A DNA stretch of 64,000 nt, taken from NCBI RefSeq assembly GCF_004000215.1, contig NZ_RBVY01000007.1, positions 186,001-250,000 of the forward strand, in the 5' to 3' direction. The stretch comes from Nitratireductor alexandrii (lineage in GTDB: Bacteria; Pseudomonadota; Alphaproteobacteria; Rhizobiales; Rhizobiaceae). Position 1 is the first letter of the stretch. Each line of letters starts with the position of its first letter. Below, piece by piece: positions 52,787 through 63,779 of the stretch. The notes beneath the pieces are model-generated. The model searched no databases. It saw only the letters and a list, made by a program, of their open reading frames with translations, and was not told the origin of the DNA. The position numbers and the translations under genes were made by a program.

Positions 52787-53245
52787 TCAGTCGGCGACGC
52801 AGAAATGGTCCCTGCCGTCATAGCCGCGATAGGTGCCGGTGCTGACGTTGAAGGAGCGATAGCGCTGCTGGCAATAGCGCATCCATTCGCGGCTCCAGGG
52901 CTGATAGTCGCTGCCGGCATAGGGATCGGCATTGACGACGCGCCGGCGATACGGGCGCGGCTGGGGCGCCGGCGGGAAATCGTCGAAGCCGGCATCGCGG
53001 TAGTCGTCGACATAGGCCGGTTCCCGGTCCGCGCTGCTGACGGCGCCGACGATCAGGCCGCCGACCACCAGGCCGAGAATGCCGGCGGCGAGCAGGTCCT
53101 CCTGGGTGTTCTGGCGATGATTGACCTCGGGATGGCGCGGACGATGCTCGCGCCAGCGCTGCCCGGCACTGGCTTCCAACACCGGTACGAGTGTGGTCGC
53201 GGCGACCGCGGTGGTGAGAAGCAGGGATTTGAGAAAACGGTTCAT
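52787..53245 (-). CDS. BA14K-family secreted protein
   Basis: This 152-residue protein starts with a signal peptide (about residues 1-27, ending LEASA), an Ala/Gly membrane-like segment (around 55-75), and the C-terminal BA14K block WMRYCQQRYRSFNVSTGTYRGYDGRDHFC with paired Cys. BA14K proteins of Brucella are immunoreactive and affect lipopolysaccharide structure. ATG 53245 has GGAG eight bases upstream; the earlier ATG 53257 is less likely. It lies downstream of cspA and probably in its own unit. Confidence 0.86.
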   Translation of the reverse strand: MNRFLKSLLLTTAVAATTLVPVLEASAGQRWREHRPRHPEVNHRQNTQEDLLAAGILGLVVGGLIVGAVSSADREPAYVDDYRDAGFDDFPPAPQPRPYRRRVVNADPYAGSDYQPWSREWMRYCQQRYRSFNVSTGTYRGYDGRDHFCVAD

Positions 53246-53552
53246 CAAGCTCTCCATGAAAGCGCCGGCGCGAAAGGCGGGCCGGAATTGGCGCTGTTTT
53301 AGAAGGGCGCGACTGAACGCTGGCTGAACGGCGCGTTCAGCAAGAATAGGGTTTTGAAACAACGGGCTGGTTGTCGACGCGATCGGGCGGCGGCGGTGGC
53401 GCGAAACGGGGACGTGCCGGCTGTACGGTCGTGTGACAGGGCGGTCCGGCAGGGTCGCCGCCGGCGGATGGCCGGCGCGGACGAGGCCCGGCCGCGTGGC
53501 CGGGTTTGAGCGCGGGACCGGCGGTCCCGCGACGCGAAAGCGTGCGTATGTC
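53246..53552. other. Intergenic region between BA14K and cspA genes with GC-rich hairpins
   Basis: This 307-base gap contains CTGAACGC/GCGTTCAG (53313-53320 and 53333-53340), a seven-base stem CCCGGCC/GGCCGGG (53487-53504) and a nine-base stem CGCGGGACC/GGTCCCGCG (53511-53531) just after the cspA stop. The last may protect or end the cspA mRNA, but no T run follows. No ORF with family resemblance is seen. Confidence 0.45.
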
Positions 53553-53768
53553 TCAGGCGAGCATCAGGTTGACCGCCTTGGGGCCCTTGCCGCGTCGGTC
53601 GGGTTCGGTGTCGAAGGTGACCTTTTGTCCGTCTTCCAGTCCGGTCAGGCCGGATGCCTGGACCGCCGAAATATGGACGAAAATGTCCTTGGCGCCGTCG
53701 TCGGGCGTGATGAAGCCATAACCCTTGGCATGGTTGAAGAACTTGACGGTTCCGGTCATCTGACCCAT
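53553..53768 (-). CDS. cspA: Cold-shock domain protein
   Basis: This 71-residue CspA-type protein has RNP1 KGYGFITP and RNP2 DIFVHISAV in a five-stranded OB fold that binds single-stranded nucleic acid. A consensus AAGGAG lies six bases before ATG 53768. The 260-base upstream gap could provide the long, structured 5' UTR typical of temperature-regulated csp mRNAs. Several paralogues usually exist in rhizobia, so the exact Csp identity is not fixed. Confidence 0.93.
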   Translation of the reverse strand: MGQMTGTVKFFNHAKGYGFITPDDGAKDIFVHISAVQASGLTGLEDGQKVTFDTEPDRRGKGPKAVNLMLA

Positions 53769-54028
53769 CGGAATCTCCTTTCTCCCGTCAGGTTGCTCGG
53801 TTTGCGGGCATGCCGCATGTCATCGGTCGTTCACTGGGGGAGAAGAAACAGTCGGATCGACGCCGGGGCGGTGCCAGGGGCCCTCTCGTTTCGCGATCCA
53901 CCCGGGCGCCACGAGGGGCAGTCCAAAGCCGGGGCATGCCATTCCAGTCTCCGGGCCGGCAAATGCCCGAATGCGGAATTTGTCCCCTATTTTTTCGTTG
54001 GCGGCAAGCGCGGATTTGCCGGTCGGCC

Positions 54029-54418
54029 TCAGTTGCCGATCGCCGGTTCGCTCGAGCGGCGGATGATGCGGATGCGGCAATCATCGCCGACATGGCGATG
54101 ATAGATGCGGCCTGCGCCCGGCACGCGATGAAGCCGCGGGGCGCGGTGGCAGTCCGCCGGCCTGCGGCGCTCAGCCGTTTCGTCGGCGACCGGCCGGCAG
54201 TCGCGCCGGCGGTGGTGATGGCGCAGCGTCTTGCCGAACTCCGGCACGAAATGGCGGCGCGTGTCCTGGTGGCAGCCGCCGGCCGGGATCGCGGCCGCCG
54301 TACCGGGCGGCGTCGACGGCGCTGCCGCAAATAATGGCGCGGCCGCGGCGCCGGACAGGGCAGCCAGGCCGAGGGCTGCGGACAGGAACAGGCATGCGGC
54401 GGTGCTATGAAGCGTCAA
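54029..54418 (-). CDS. Secreted His/Cys-rich repeat protein, hypothetical
   Basis: This 129-residue protein has a signal peptide (about 1-27, ending GAAAA). The mature part contains two imperfect 25-residue repeats: C49-H50-x5-H56-VPEFG-H67,H68,H69-x4-C74 and C90-H91-x5-H97-VPGAG-H107,H109-x4-C114. The spacing suggests metal binding or disulfide-closed loops. The start is TTG 54418, with GGGAGA six bases upstream; GTG 54445 is an alternative. It is divergent from the small ORF at 54732. I recall related rhizobial hypothetical proteins but no function. Confidence 0.6.
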   Translation of the reverse strand: MTLHSTAACLFLSAALGLAALSGAAAAPLFAAAPSTPPGTAAAIPAGGCHQDTRRHFVPEFGKTLRHHHRRRDCRPVADETAERRRPADCHRAPRLHRVPGAGRIYHRHVGDDCRIRIIRRSSEPAIGN

Positions 54419-54731
54419 GGTCCGTCTCCCGGTCTGGTGGTCCACTGCTCAATCTGGGGCCTGAGAGGCCGTCGATCCAACGGGCGCTTCGACAAACGGG
54501 GTTTTGCCTTAACGAAAGGTGAAGCAGGCCGCAAACCCGGCGCTGGCGCGCAACGGGCGGTGCGGATGGCGCATCGTGTGGGCTGCCATGCGGTTTCCGG
54601 TGCCGTTGGGTTACCGAACGGCACAAACTGTGATTGCGCCTGCCGATCCATGTCCGCATTTCATGCGTTAGATTTAAAGGTTGGCCGAGAAACGATCGTC
54701 AATGGAGCCGGCCCGACAGGAGGCCAAGGAG
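54419..54731. other. Intergenic region between the His/Cys-rich protein and a small ORF
   Basis: This 313-base divergent gap has a TTAGATTTAAAGG stretch (54666-54678) that may hold a -10 box for the rightward gene. No strong hairpin or family-like ORF was found. Confidence 0.35.
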
Positions 54732-54959
54732 ATGACCCGCCCCACGCAATCCCCCCGCCGCAAGCCCGTCCCGGCGCCGCCGCGCCCCAAGGAGGCGCGC
54801 GAGGCGATCCGACAGGTGGTGGAGGCGGTGTGCTGTGAACTTGGCGTGTCCGCCCGCCAGCGCGCGCGGCGCGCCGCGATCGAACAAAGGATCACGGTCG
54901 CCTACCACCACGGTCCGCGCCAGCCGCTCGACCTCGTCCGCGCCGGGCTGGAGGGCTGA
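54732..54959 (+). CDS. Small hypothetical protein
   Basis: This 75-residue basic, Pro-rich protein reads MTRPTQSPRRKPVPAPPRPKEAREAIRQVV, then a helical tail with two adjacent Cys. AGGAGG lies eight bases before ATG 54732, which supports translation and this start rather than the frame's earlier ATG at 54681. It is convergent with uvrB, whose stop is 22 bases away. I do not recognise the family. Confidence 0.5.
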   Translation: MTRPTQSPRRKPVPAPPRPKEAREAIRQVVEAVCCELGVSARQRARRAAIEQRITVAYHHGPRQPLDLVRAGLEG

Positions 54960-54981
54960 TCGCGCAGCCCTATGACTGCGC

Positions 54982-58035
<3,054 letters not shown>

Positions 58036-58150
58036 GCCGGGAATATGGAGAGAGTCCGGCCGAAAGGGAAGGGTTCGGGCCGGTGCGCTTAAGCCGGCGC
58101 GTCGCGCCTCCTGACAGGCCGGTGTCAGGACGGCGACGCGCCGGTCGCGG

Positions 58151-58579
58151 TCAGGCCGGATAGCGCAGGCGGATCACCGGATGGCCGGTCGGCTCGTCGA
58201 CATGCCGCCCGGTTTCCACGAACCCGTAACCGGCATAGAAACGCCGGCCGACGGCATTGTCCACGAACACGTCGAGTTCGAGGCTGCCGCGACGGGCAAC
58301 GGCGTCGTCCACCAGCGCGCGGCCAAGGCCGCGGCCGTGAAAGGCGGGGTCGAGGAACAGGCCGCCGACCTGATCGCCGAGCAGCGACAGGAAGCCGACC
58401 GGCCGCCCGTCTGCCCAGACCGTGCGGGTATCGGCCGCCGGCAGGTAGGTATGGCGGATTGTGTCGGCCTCGCGCCGCAAAAAATCCTCGCCGAGGAAGG
58501 GATGGGCGAGGCGGCTGGCCTTGAGCCAGATATCGACGATGGCGTCGTCATCGACGCCGGGGCGGTAGGTCTTGATCAT
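58151..58579 (-). CDS. GNAT-family N-acetyltransferase
   Basis: This 142-residue GNAT protein has the acetyl-CoA loop [14 protein letters not shown] after the central beta strand GLFLDPAF, and [13 protein letters not shown] at the C terminus. ATG 58579 is preferred over 58615. A conserved-looking leader with a three-codon ORF and hairpin lies upstream (58664-58749). It may act on small-molecule amines; substrate unknown. Confidence 0.84.
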   Translation of the reverse strand: MIKTYRPGVDDDAIVDIWLKASRLAHPFLGEDFLRREADTIRHTYLPAADTRTVWADGRPVGFLSLLGDQVGGLFLDPAFHGRGLGRALVDDAVARRGSLELDVFVDNAVGRRFYAGYGFVETGRHVDEPTGHPVIRLRYPA

Positions 58580-58663
58580 GGTTCGCTCATGTCCGGTTCG
58601 GGCAACCACAAACACGCCCCGGAAACCGGCGCGGCAGGCTGCCTATTCACGATATTGGTAAGC

Positions 58664-58707
58664 CAAACGAACAGGGGGCCCGACTTCCTGCGGGCCTCGT
58701 CCGTTTG
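58664..58707 (-). other. Structured leader upstream of the GNAT gene
   Basis: CAAACG (58664-58669) pairs with CGTTTG (58702-58707), and GGCCCG (58677-58682) with CGGGCC (58691-58696), enclosing an eight-base loop in an imperfect stem. Read leftward it precedes the GNAT start by 85 bases and follows a three-codon ORF. This suggests a structured leader or a small RNA, unproven. Confidence 0.4.
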
Positions 58708-58728
58708 CGGGACGTTGCCGCCCCTCCT

Positions 58729-58740
58729 TTACCGGGACAT
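58729..58740 (-). other. Possible three-codon minimal ORF (Met-Ser-Arg)
   Basis: A perfect GGAGG (58745-58749) with a four-base TTTT spacer precedes ATG TCC CGG TAA, and a second AGGAGG follows the stop directly. Such start-stop elements can control ribosome loading on a leader. Only the sequence pattern supports it. Confidence 0.3.
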
Positions 58741-58867
58741 AAAACCTCCGATCATTCGCCGAGCTGCTAGCGCGGATTGCAAGGACGCGCAAGTTCGTGT
58801 TCGCCGCTGCGTCCGCCGACTGTCCCGGCTCCGCGGACGTCTATCGCAGCGCCGGTCGCGAACGCAG

Positions 58868-59383
58868 CTAGCCGAAATCGCGCGGCTTCAGGAAGCCGAC
58901 GAGCCGGGCGGCGCCCGATGTCAACGTGGACCAGTGCGTTGCCACCTCGAACCGGGCCAGGGCCGCGGTCGGGAATTTCGTTCGCAGCCGCGCCAGCGCG
59001 GCCGCGTCGGAGCCCGGCCCGGCGAGGGTTTCGGCCAGGCGCTCCAGTCCCGGATTGTGGCCGACGACGACAAGCCGACGGATCGCGGGCGGCACGGACC
59101 GGATCGTCTCCAGAATGATCTCGGGTTCGGCTTCGTAAATCTCGGGGGCGAGCCGGGTCTCGACCGGACGCGGCAATTCGGCTGCGACCAGTGCCCAGGT
59201 CTGCCGGGTGCGCAGGGCGGGCGAAACCAGCGCCAGTTCGGGCACCCAGCCGTGCCGGGCCATCGCGTGCGCCATGACCGGCGCCGCCTTGCGGCCGCGC
59301 GCGGCGAGCGGCCGGTCGGCATCGTCGAGCGTGGCATCGTCCCAGCTCGACTTGGCATGGCGCAGCAGCAGGAGTTCGCGCAT
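58868..59383 (-). CDS. sixA: SixA-like phosphohistidine phosphatase
   Basis: This 171-residue histidine-phosphatase-family protein has the N-terminal RHG-type LLLRHAKSSWDD with catalytic His9 and a second catalytic His in VVVGHNPGLERL. SixA enzymes remove phosphate from His residues, for example on NPr or ArcB-type HPt domains. Here the length and motif favour SixA over phosphoglycerate mutase. It lies upstream of the leader element on the same strand as the GNAT gene. Confidence 0.88.
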   Translation of the reverse strand: MRELLLLRHAKSSWDDATLDDADRPLAARGRKAAPVMAHAMARHGWVPELALVSPALRTRQTWALVAAELPRPVETRLAPEIYEAEPEIILETIRSVPPAIRRLVVVGHNPGLERLAETLAGPGSDAAALARLRTKFPTAALARFEVATHWSTLTSGAARLVGFLKPRDFG

Positions 59384-59392
59384 CTGGTCAGC

Positions 59393-59908
59393 CTACGGAC
59401 AGCCGTCCAGGGCGGCGGCCAGCGTTTCGGCGGCGCCGTCGAGCGAAAAGGCGGCGAAGGTCTCGAAGGGCGAGCCGTCGGCGGCGTTGGCGCCGGTGAT
59501 GTCGAAATAAAGCACCAGCCGCCGTCCTTGCCGCAGCGCGTCGATCAGCCGGCGGTCGAGCGGGGCCAGATGGTTTTCGGCCACCGTTCCTTCCGAAAAC
59601 AGCACCATCGCCATGTCCGAGGCGGCCGCCACCAGCGGCCAGTCATGATCGTCGACGCTGGCGATGATTTTGCCGGGCCGGTAAAGATAGTCGGCGCTGC
59701 CGCCGGCCTGCGGCAGCACGGGCGCGCCGTCGGCGGCGTGGAGTTCGACCTGAAACGGATCGCCGCATCCCACCGTCAATGCCGCCACGGTGCTGTTCGT
59801 GCTCTGCGGCGCGGCCACCGCCTGTTGCGCCTGCACCCGCCATTGGGCGTGCGCGGCGGTGCCGGTCGCGGCGAGGAGAAGGGCGGTCATAAGCCAGGAC
59901 GGTTTCAT
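59393..59908 (-). CDS. Periplasmic hypothetical protein
   Basis: This 171-residue protein has a signal peptide (about 1-22, ending AAHAQ). The mature part contains QWRVQAQQAVAAPQSTNSTVAALTVGCGDPFQVELHAADG, and one Cys pair, C49 with the C-terminal GCP. The start ATG 59908 is preferred because upstream codons lack a signal. It ends nine bases before sixA starts. I recognise no family. Confidence 0.6.
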   Translation of the reverse strand: MKPSWLMTALLLAATGTAAHAQWRVQAQQAVAAPQSTNSTVAALTVGCGDPFQVELHAADGAPVLPQAGGSADYLYRPGKIIASVDDHDWPLVAAASDMAMVLFSEGTVAENHLAPLDRRLIDALRQGRRLVLYFDITGANAADGSPFETFAAFSLDGAAETLAAALDGCP

Positions 59909-60107
59909 GCCCGCCAGTTTGCGCGAGATCGGCCGGCTTGCAAGTCCGGGCGGCGGCCGGCGCGCGCGAGAGATCGTCGCAGCCGGATCGAGGACGCGTC
60001 CCGCGGCGACGCCTCGACGAGATGCCGTGATCGTCTTGTGTGAAGTCGGCCACAGCGGCGTTGCATGATCGATGCCATCATAGCGTGAAAACGATCGGGG
60101 TTTCGCC

Positions 60108-61352
60108 ATGGTTGCCTACTGGAAGTTGCGCTATGCCTTCAAACGCCTCGACAAGCCCGCGCGCAGGGCCGCGCGGATTCGCACCATCGACGGGCTGGCC
60201 CGCCTGCGGCAGGCGATCGCCGAGCGGATGCCCGACCGGACCGCGTCCTCGACGCTTTTGCTCGGCACCTGGAATATTCGCAATTTCGACGACAACCGGT
60301 TCGGCCACGGACCGCGGCTGGAGGAGAGTTTCTTCTATCTGGCGGAGATGATCTCGGCCTTCGATATCGTCGCCGTTCAGGAACTCTGCGACGATCTCGG
60401 GCCGTTCCAGGAACTGATGAACGTGCTCGGCCCCGGCTACGATTTCATCATGACCGACGTCACCGAGGGGCCGGGCGGCAACCGGGAGCGGCTCGGTTTC
60501 CTCTACGACCGCAGCAAGATTTCCTTCAAGGGCGTGGCCGGCGAGATCGTGCTGCCGTTCTCGCGGCAGATTTCCGACGTGACCAAGGAGAGGCAGTTCG
60601 CCCGCACGCCGTTCTCGTGCACCTTCCAGTCGGGATGGTTCAAATTCGCCTTCGCCACCGTGCACATATATTACGGCAGCAGTTCGCCGGGGTCTGACAA
60701 GTTCAAGCGCCGGGTGAAGGAAATCGACGCGGTCGCCAAATTCATTGCCGGTCGGGCAAGGCGGGACCCGGTCTACAACCATATTCTCGTCGGCGATTTC
60801 AATATCGAGGATTTCGAGGGCGAGACCTTCGACGCGCTGGCCCGGCACGGCTTCGAGGTGTTCCGCAACAAGATCGGCAGCAACGCCAAGAAGACGAAAT
60901 TCTACGACCAGATCTCCTTCTTGCCCAAACACAAGCAGGTCGCGCTCGCCAATCCCGAAAGCGGCAAGGCGCACGGGGTGTTCGACATGTTTTCGGTCGT
61001 CTTCCGCGATCAGGATTTCGATCTGCACGACCCGGCGATGTCGGCGATCATCCGCGGGCGGCGCGACGCGGCCGAAGCCCGGCGCGTGAAGGCCGAGGCG
61101 CGGATTTCCGCTGCGACGACGGATACTGCGCGCGAGCGTGCGCAAAAGGATCGTGACATTGCGGTGCGGTCGATCGAGGCCGAAGATCTCCTGCTTGCCG
61201 ACCGGGACGCGCGCGAGGCCTATTATCTCGACGACTGGCGTACGTTTCAGATCAGCGATCATTTTCCGCTGTTCGTCGAACTGAAGATCGATTTCGCCGA
61301 CAATTATCTGCAGCGCATGCGCGCGGAGGCCGAAAGCGAGGCGGTCGGCTGA
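60108..61352 (+). CDS. Endonuclease/exonuclease/phosphatase family protein
   Basis: This 414-residue EEP-fold protein has the diagnostic motifs in order: TWNIRNFDDN (about residue 50), IVAVQELCDD (around 88), LVGDFNIEDFEG (about 225), and ISDHFPLFVEL at the C terminus. Metal-dependent phosphodiesterases of this fold cut DNA, RNA or phospholipid head groups. No signal peptide is visible; the N terminus is basic. The substrate is not identifiable. An internal basic coiled-coil insertion (about 305-365) is unusual. Confidence 0.85.
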   Translation: MVAYWKLRYAFKRLDKPARRAARIRTIDGLARLRQAIAERMPDRTASSTLLLGTWNIRNFDDNRFGHGPRLEESFFYLAEMISAFDIVAVQELCDDLGPFQELMNVLGPGYDFIMTDVTEGPGGNRERLGFLYDRSKISFKGVAGEIVLPFSRQISDVTKERQFARTPFSCTFQSGWFKFAFATVHIYYGSSSPGSDKFKRRVKEIDAVAKFIAGRARRDPVYNHILVGDFNIEDFEGETFDALARHGFEVFRNKIGSNAKKTKFYDQISFLPKHKQVALANPESGKAHGVFDMFSVVFRDQDFDLHDPAMSAIIRGRRDAAEARRVKAEARISAATTDTARERAQKDRDIAVRSIEAEDLLLADRDAREAYYLDDWRTFQISDHFPLFVELKIDFADNYLQRMRAEAESEAVG

Positions 61353-61987
61353 CGGGGCCGGGCTTTGACGGTTGGGCGCGGCCCCGCATGTGGCAGGCAG
61401 CGGTTAAGATCGCGCTAAACCGGGACCCCCAGTTTTCGTATCCGAAATAAGGCGAATATCGACGCCGCCACAACCGCGCTAGAATGTGTCTATCTTTGGG
61501 AGGAGAAGCGGAAAACGGCGGCGCCGGGCGACCATCAAGACGCTCCCGCGCTGCGTGTGCGAGACACCGAACAAGCCCATATGGTGTTATGACGTAATCG
61601 CGCCGGTTCCGGTTCTATCCCATAGTCAAGACAGGGTCAGGCCATCCTCCCCACGGATGGCCGCCCATAAATCCACGGGAGCGGGATCGAGAGCTCTTCC
61701 CTGTTTCCGCGGTGCGCGGCCAGCGCTCAACCCCACCCCTATGGTCGCTGGCCGCGCGAGCCCTTGCGCATCCGGTTCGGGCATGGCGCCGGCTTGCCGA
61801 TCCAGCCCGGAATTCGATCCCGTCCGGAACTTTGGCGTGCGACTTGAAGGGCAGGGGCCGGTTTGGCATGGCGGAACGGCACGCCCTTTTCCCAAAAAAT
61901 GCACGGCATCAGAGCGTTAACAGGCGAGGCGGGGGCCGGTTTGCCGCCCGGACGCGTGTTCAAACAAGGCGTTGGAGTCTAACGGCG
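61353..61987. other. Gene-free region with strong inverted repeats
   Basis: This 635-base gap holds two perfect inverted repeats: GGCCATCC/GGATGGCC (61640-61647 and 61655-61662, seven-base loop) and a 12-bp GCGCGGCCAGCG/CGCTGGCCGCGC (61714-61725 and 61746-61757, 20-base loop). Further on, AAGGGC near 61848 could pair with GCCCTT near 61884 just before a short T run. Open frames here lack family resemblance. A structured RNA or an intergenic repeat element is possible. Confidence 0.45.
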
Positions 61988-62746
61988 CTAGTCGATCAGC
62001 CGGAGCCGGATCGCCTCGGCGACGGCCTGGGTGCGGTTGACCGTGCCGAGTTTCTGGCTGCTGGTGGCAATATACTGATTGACCGTGTGTTCGGACAGGC
62101 CGAGTATCGCCGCGATCTCGACGCTGGTCTTGCCGGCGCTGGTCCAGTTCAGGCATTGCAGTTCGCGTGCGGTCAACCGGGACCGCGGTCGGTCCCGTTG
62201 CGACTGTTCGAACCTGGCCATGCGTTCGTAAATCCCGTTGCACCAAAACGACAGATGGGCGGCCTGGCCGATGTCGGGGACCGGGCGTTCGCCGCCGAAC
62301 AGCGCGAAGCCATGCGGTGCGCGGGCGCGGAAGACCGGCAGGCCGAGCCCGGTGCGAATGCCGAGCCGGGACAGGAGCCCGTCGGTCGCGCGATTGTCGT
62401 TGCCGGCATCGGCGGCGCGCGCGGATAAAGGCGCCGGCGTGCGACGATCCCAGAAGAAGGGCCGGCCGCCGCGCAGCGCCTCGACCAGCGTCTTGTCGCC
62501 GAAGGCTGCGTCCAGCTCCTGATATTCCCGCACCGAACTGTGCGACAGGCTCGTCAGAACGACCTGGTACGGCAAGGCCGTATCCGCTCCCGATCGGGCC
62601 GTCAAAACGGCAAAATGGCGATAGCCGGCATCGCGTGTCAGCTCCATGAGCAGGTCATAGGCTTCCATCGGCCCGACGACGCGTTCCATGCGTGCGCGGA
62701 ACGCCGTCCAGCCCATGCTGGCCGAAATCAATGCGGCTTGTGTCAC
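61988..62746 (-). CDS. LuxR-family transcriptional regulator (first of tandem pair)
   Basis: This 252-residue protein has an N-terminal ligand-binding-like domain (about 10-165) and a C-terminal LuxR helix-turn-helix: LTARELQCLNWTSAGKTSVEIAAILGLSEHTVNQYIATSSQKLGTVNRTQAVAEAIR. GTG 62746 is chosen because it aligns the N terminus with the neighbouring paralogue; ATG 62716 is an alternative. The usual Asp-Pro pair in the acyl-homoserine-lactone pocket (seen as DPVxxxA) is not evident (GDKTLVEA here), so the ligand may differ or be absent. No luxI synthase is in the window. Confidence 0.85.
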   Translation of the reverse strand: MTQAALISASMGWTAFRARMERVVGPMEAYDLLMELTRDAGYRHFAVLTARSGADTALPYQVVLTSLSHSSVREYQELDAAFGDKTLVEALRGGRPFFWDRRTPAPLSARAADAGNDNRATDGLLSRLGIRTGLGLPVFRARAPHGFALFGGERPVPDIGQAAHLSFWCNGIYERMARFEQSQRDRPRSRLTARELQCLNWTSAGKTSVEIAAILGLSEHTVNQYIATSSQKLGTVNRTQAVAEAIRLRLID

Positions 62747-62777
62747 GTGTCTTGCTCGCGTGCCGGAACGCCGGCGC

Positions 62778-62811
62778 TCGACCGGCTGGACTGAGCCGTT
62801 CTGCCGGTCGA
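62778..62811. repeat. Inverted repeat upstream of the first LuxR gene
   Basis: TCGACCGGC (62778-62786) and GCCGGTCGA (62803-62811) form a nine-base perfect stem with a 16-base loop. It lies 32 bases before the GTG start. A second palindrome TTTTTGCGCAAAAA lies at 62841-62854. Either could be part of the leader or a regulator site. Confidence 0.4.
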
Positions 62812-63038
62812 CTTTATGGGAATAAGGCCGCAGATAGGTCTTTTTGCGCAAAAAACAAGCGTCTTGCGCGGCAGTGGTGGCGATTTGTTGCGGCGAAACA
62901 TCGTGCCGCGCGGCCAAGGATCCGCGGAATATTCGATCCCGTCGATCGGATTTCTCGTTCGAAGATTGTTGCGAGCCGTGCGCGGCACCGGTCGGAAACG
63001 GTGCTACGATCGGCGCATATCGGCTGTGCGGCGCGGCG

Positions 63039-63779
63039 CTACTCGATCAGGCCCCGCCGCACCGCCTTGGCGACCGCGTGGGCGCGGTTGACGGCGCCCA
63101 GCTTCTGGCTGCTTGAGGCGATGTACTGATTGACCGTGTGTTCGGACAGGCCGAGGATCGTGCCGATCTCGAGACTGGTCTTGCCGGCCGAGGTCCAGAT
63201 CAGGCATTGGCGCTCCCGGTCCGACAGCCGCGCCGCGGGTTCGTTGCGACAGGGCGTGTCCAGCACGTCCAGCAGGCGTTCGCTGAGATGGGCGGCAAGC
63301 ATCATAAGATAGGACAGTTCGACGACATCCGGTTCGGCCCGGTCGCCTGCGAGAAAAAGCAGTCGTCGTTTGCCGGGGCGCCCGGCGGTCGGCACCGCCA
63401 CGCCGGTGACGAACCCGTGTTCGGCGAAAAGCGCGGCGGCGCGTTCCGCCTCCGTCTGGTTGCGGCGGGCCATGTTCGCCTTGGACGACCAGTGAAACGG
63501 CGCGACGGCGTCGCGCGCCCGCGCGATCACGGGGCTCGTCGCCATCAGGCCGAACGCGTCGTAGTCGCGCAAAAACCGGTCGGGCCAGTTGCTGATCAGG
63601 ATGTGGTCGGCTAGGTGCTGGCTGGCTTCGACCGGTAGGTCGAGCATCACGCCGTGCAGATAGCCGGCCTGGCCGCACATCTCCAGCAGCACATCGTAGC
63701 CGTCGTAGCGGTTGCGGATCGCCGCCATTTTCTCGATGAGGTCGGTAAGCGACTGGGCGGTAAGGAAATTCGACGACAT
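63039..63779 (-). CDS. LuxR-family transcriptional regulator (second of tandem pair)
   Basis: This 246-residue protein has an autoinducer-like N-terminal domain (about 1-165) and HTH LSDRERQCLIWTSAGKTSLEIGTILGLSEHTVNQYIASSSQKLGAVNRAHAVAKAVR. The DNA-binding region is nearly identical to its neighbour. In the pocket the canonical Asp-Pro is SP (MATSPVIARA), although a Trp (APFHW) is kept. VisN/VisR motility regulators are also tandem LuxR proteins, but no flagellar genes are visible here. ATG 63779 is clear. Upstream is an AT-rich region with a 16-bp palindrome. Confidence 0.86.
   Translation of the reverse strand: MSSNFLTAQSLTDLIEKMAAIRNRYDGYDVLLEMCGQAGYLHGVMLDLPVEASQHLADHILISNWPDRFLRDYDAFGLMATSPVIARARDAVAPFHWSSKANMARRNQTEAERAAALFAEHGFVTGVAVPTAGRPGKRRLLFLAGDRAEPDVVELSYLMMLAAHLSERLLDVLDTPCRNEPAARLSDRERQCLIWTSAGKTSLEIGTILGLSEHTVNQYIASSSQKLGAVNRAHAVAKAVRRGLIE

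Noticed and set aside
58036-58150. LexA-type operator expected before uvrB
   Set aside because: I looked for GTTC-N7-GTTC on both strands. Only single GAAC/GTTC half-sites are present, so SOS control is not supported.
61486-61920. 144-codon frame in the gap before the LuxR genes
   Set aside because: Ser/Pro/Arg-rich composition without domains, and its sequence includes both perfect inverted repeats. Structured non-coding DNA is more likely.
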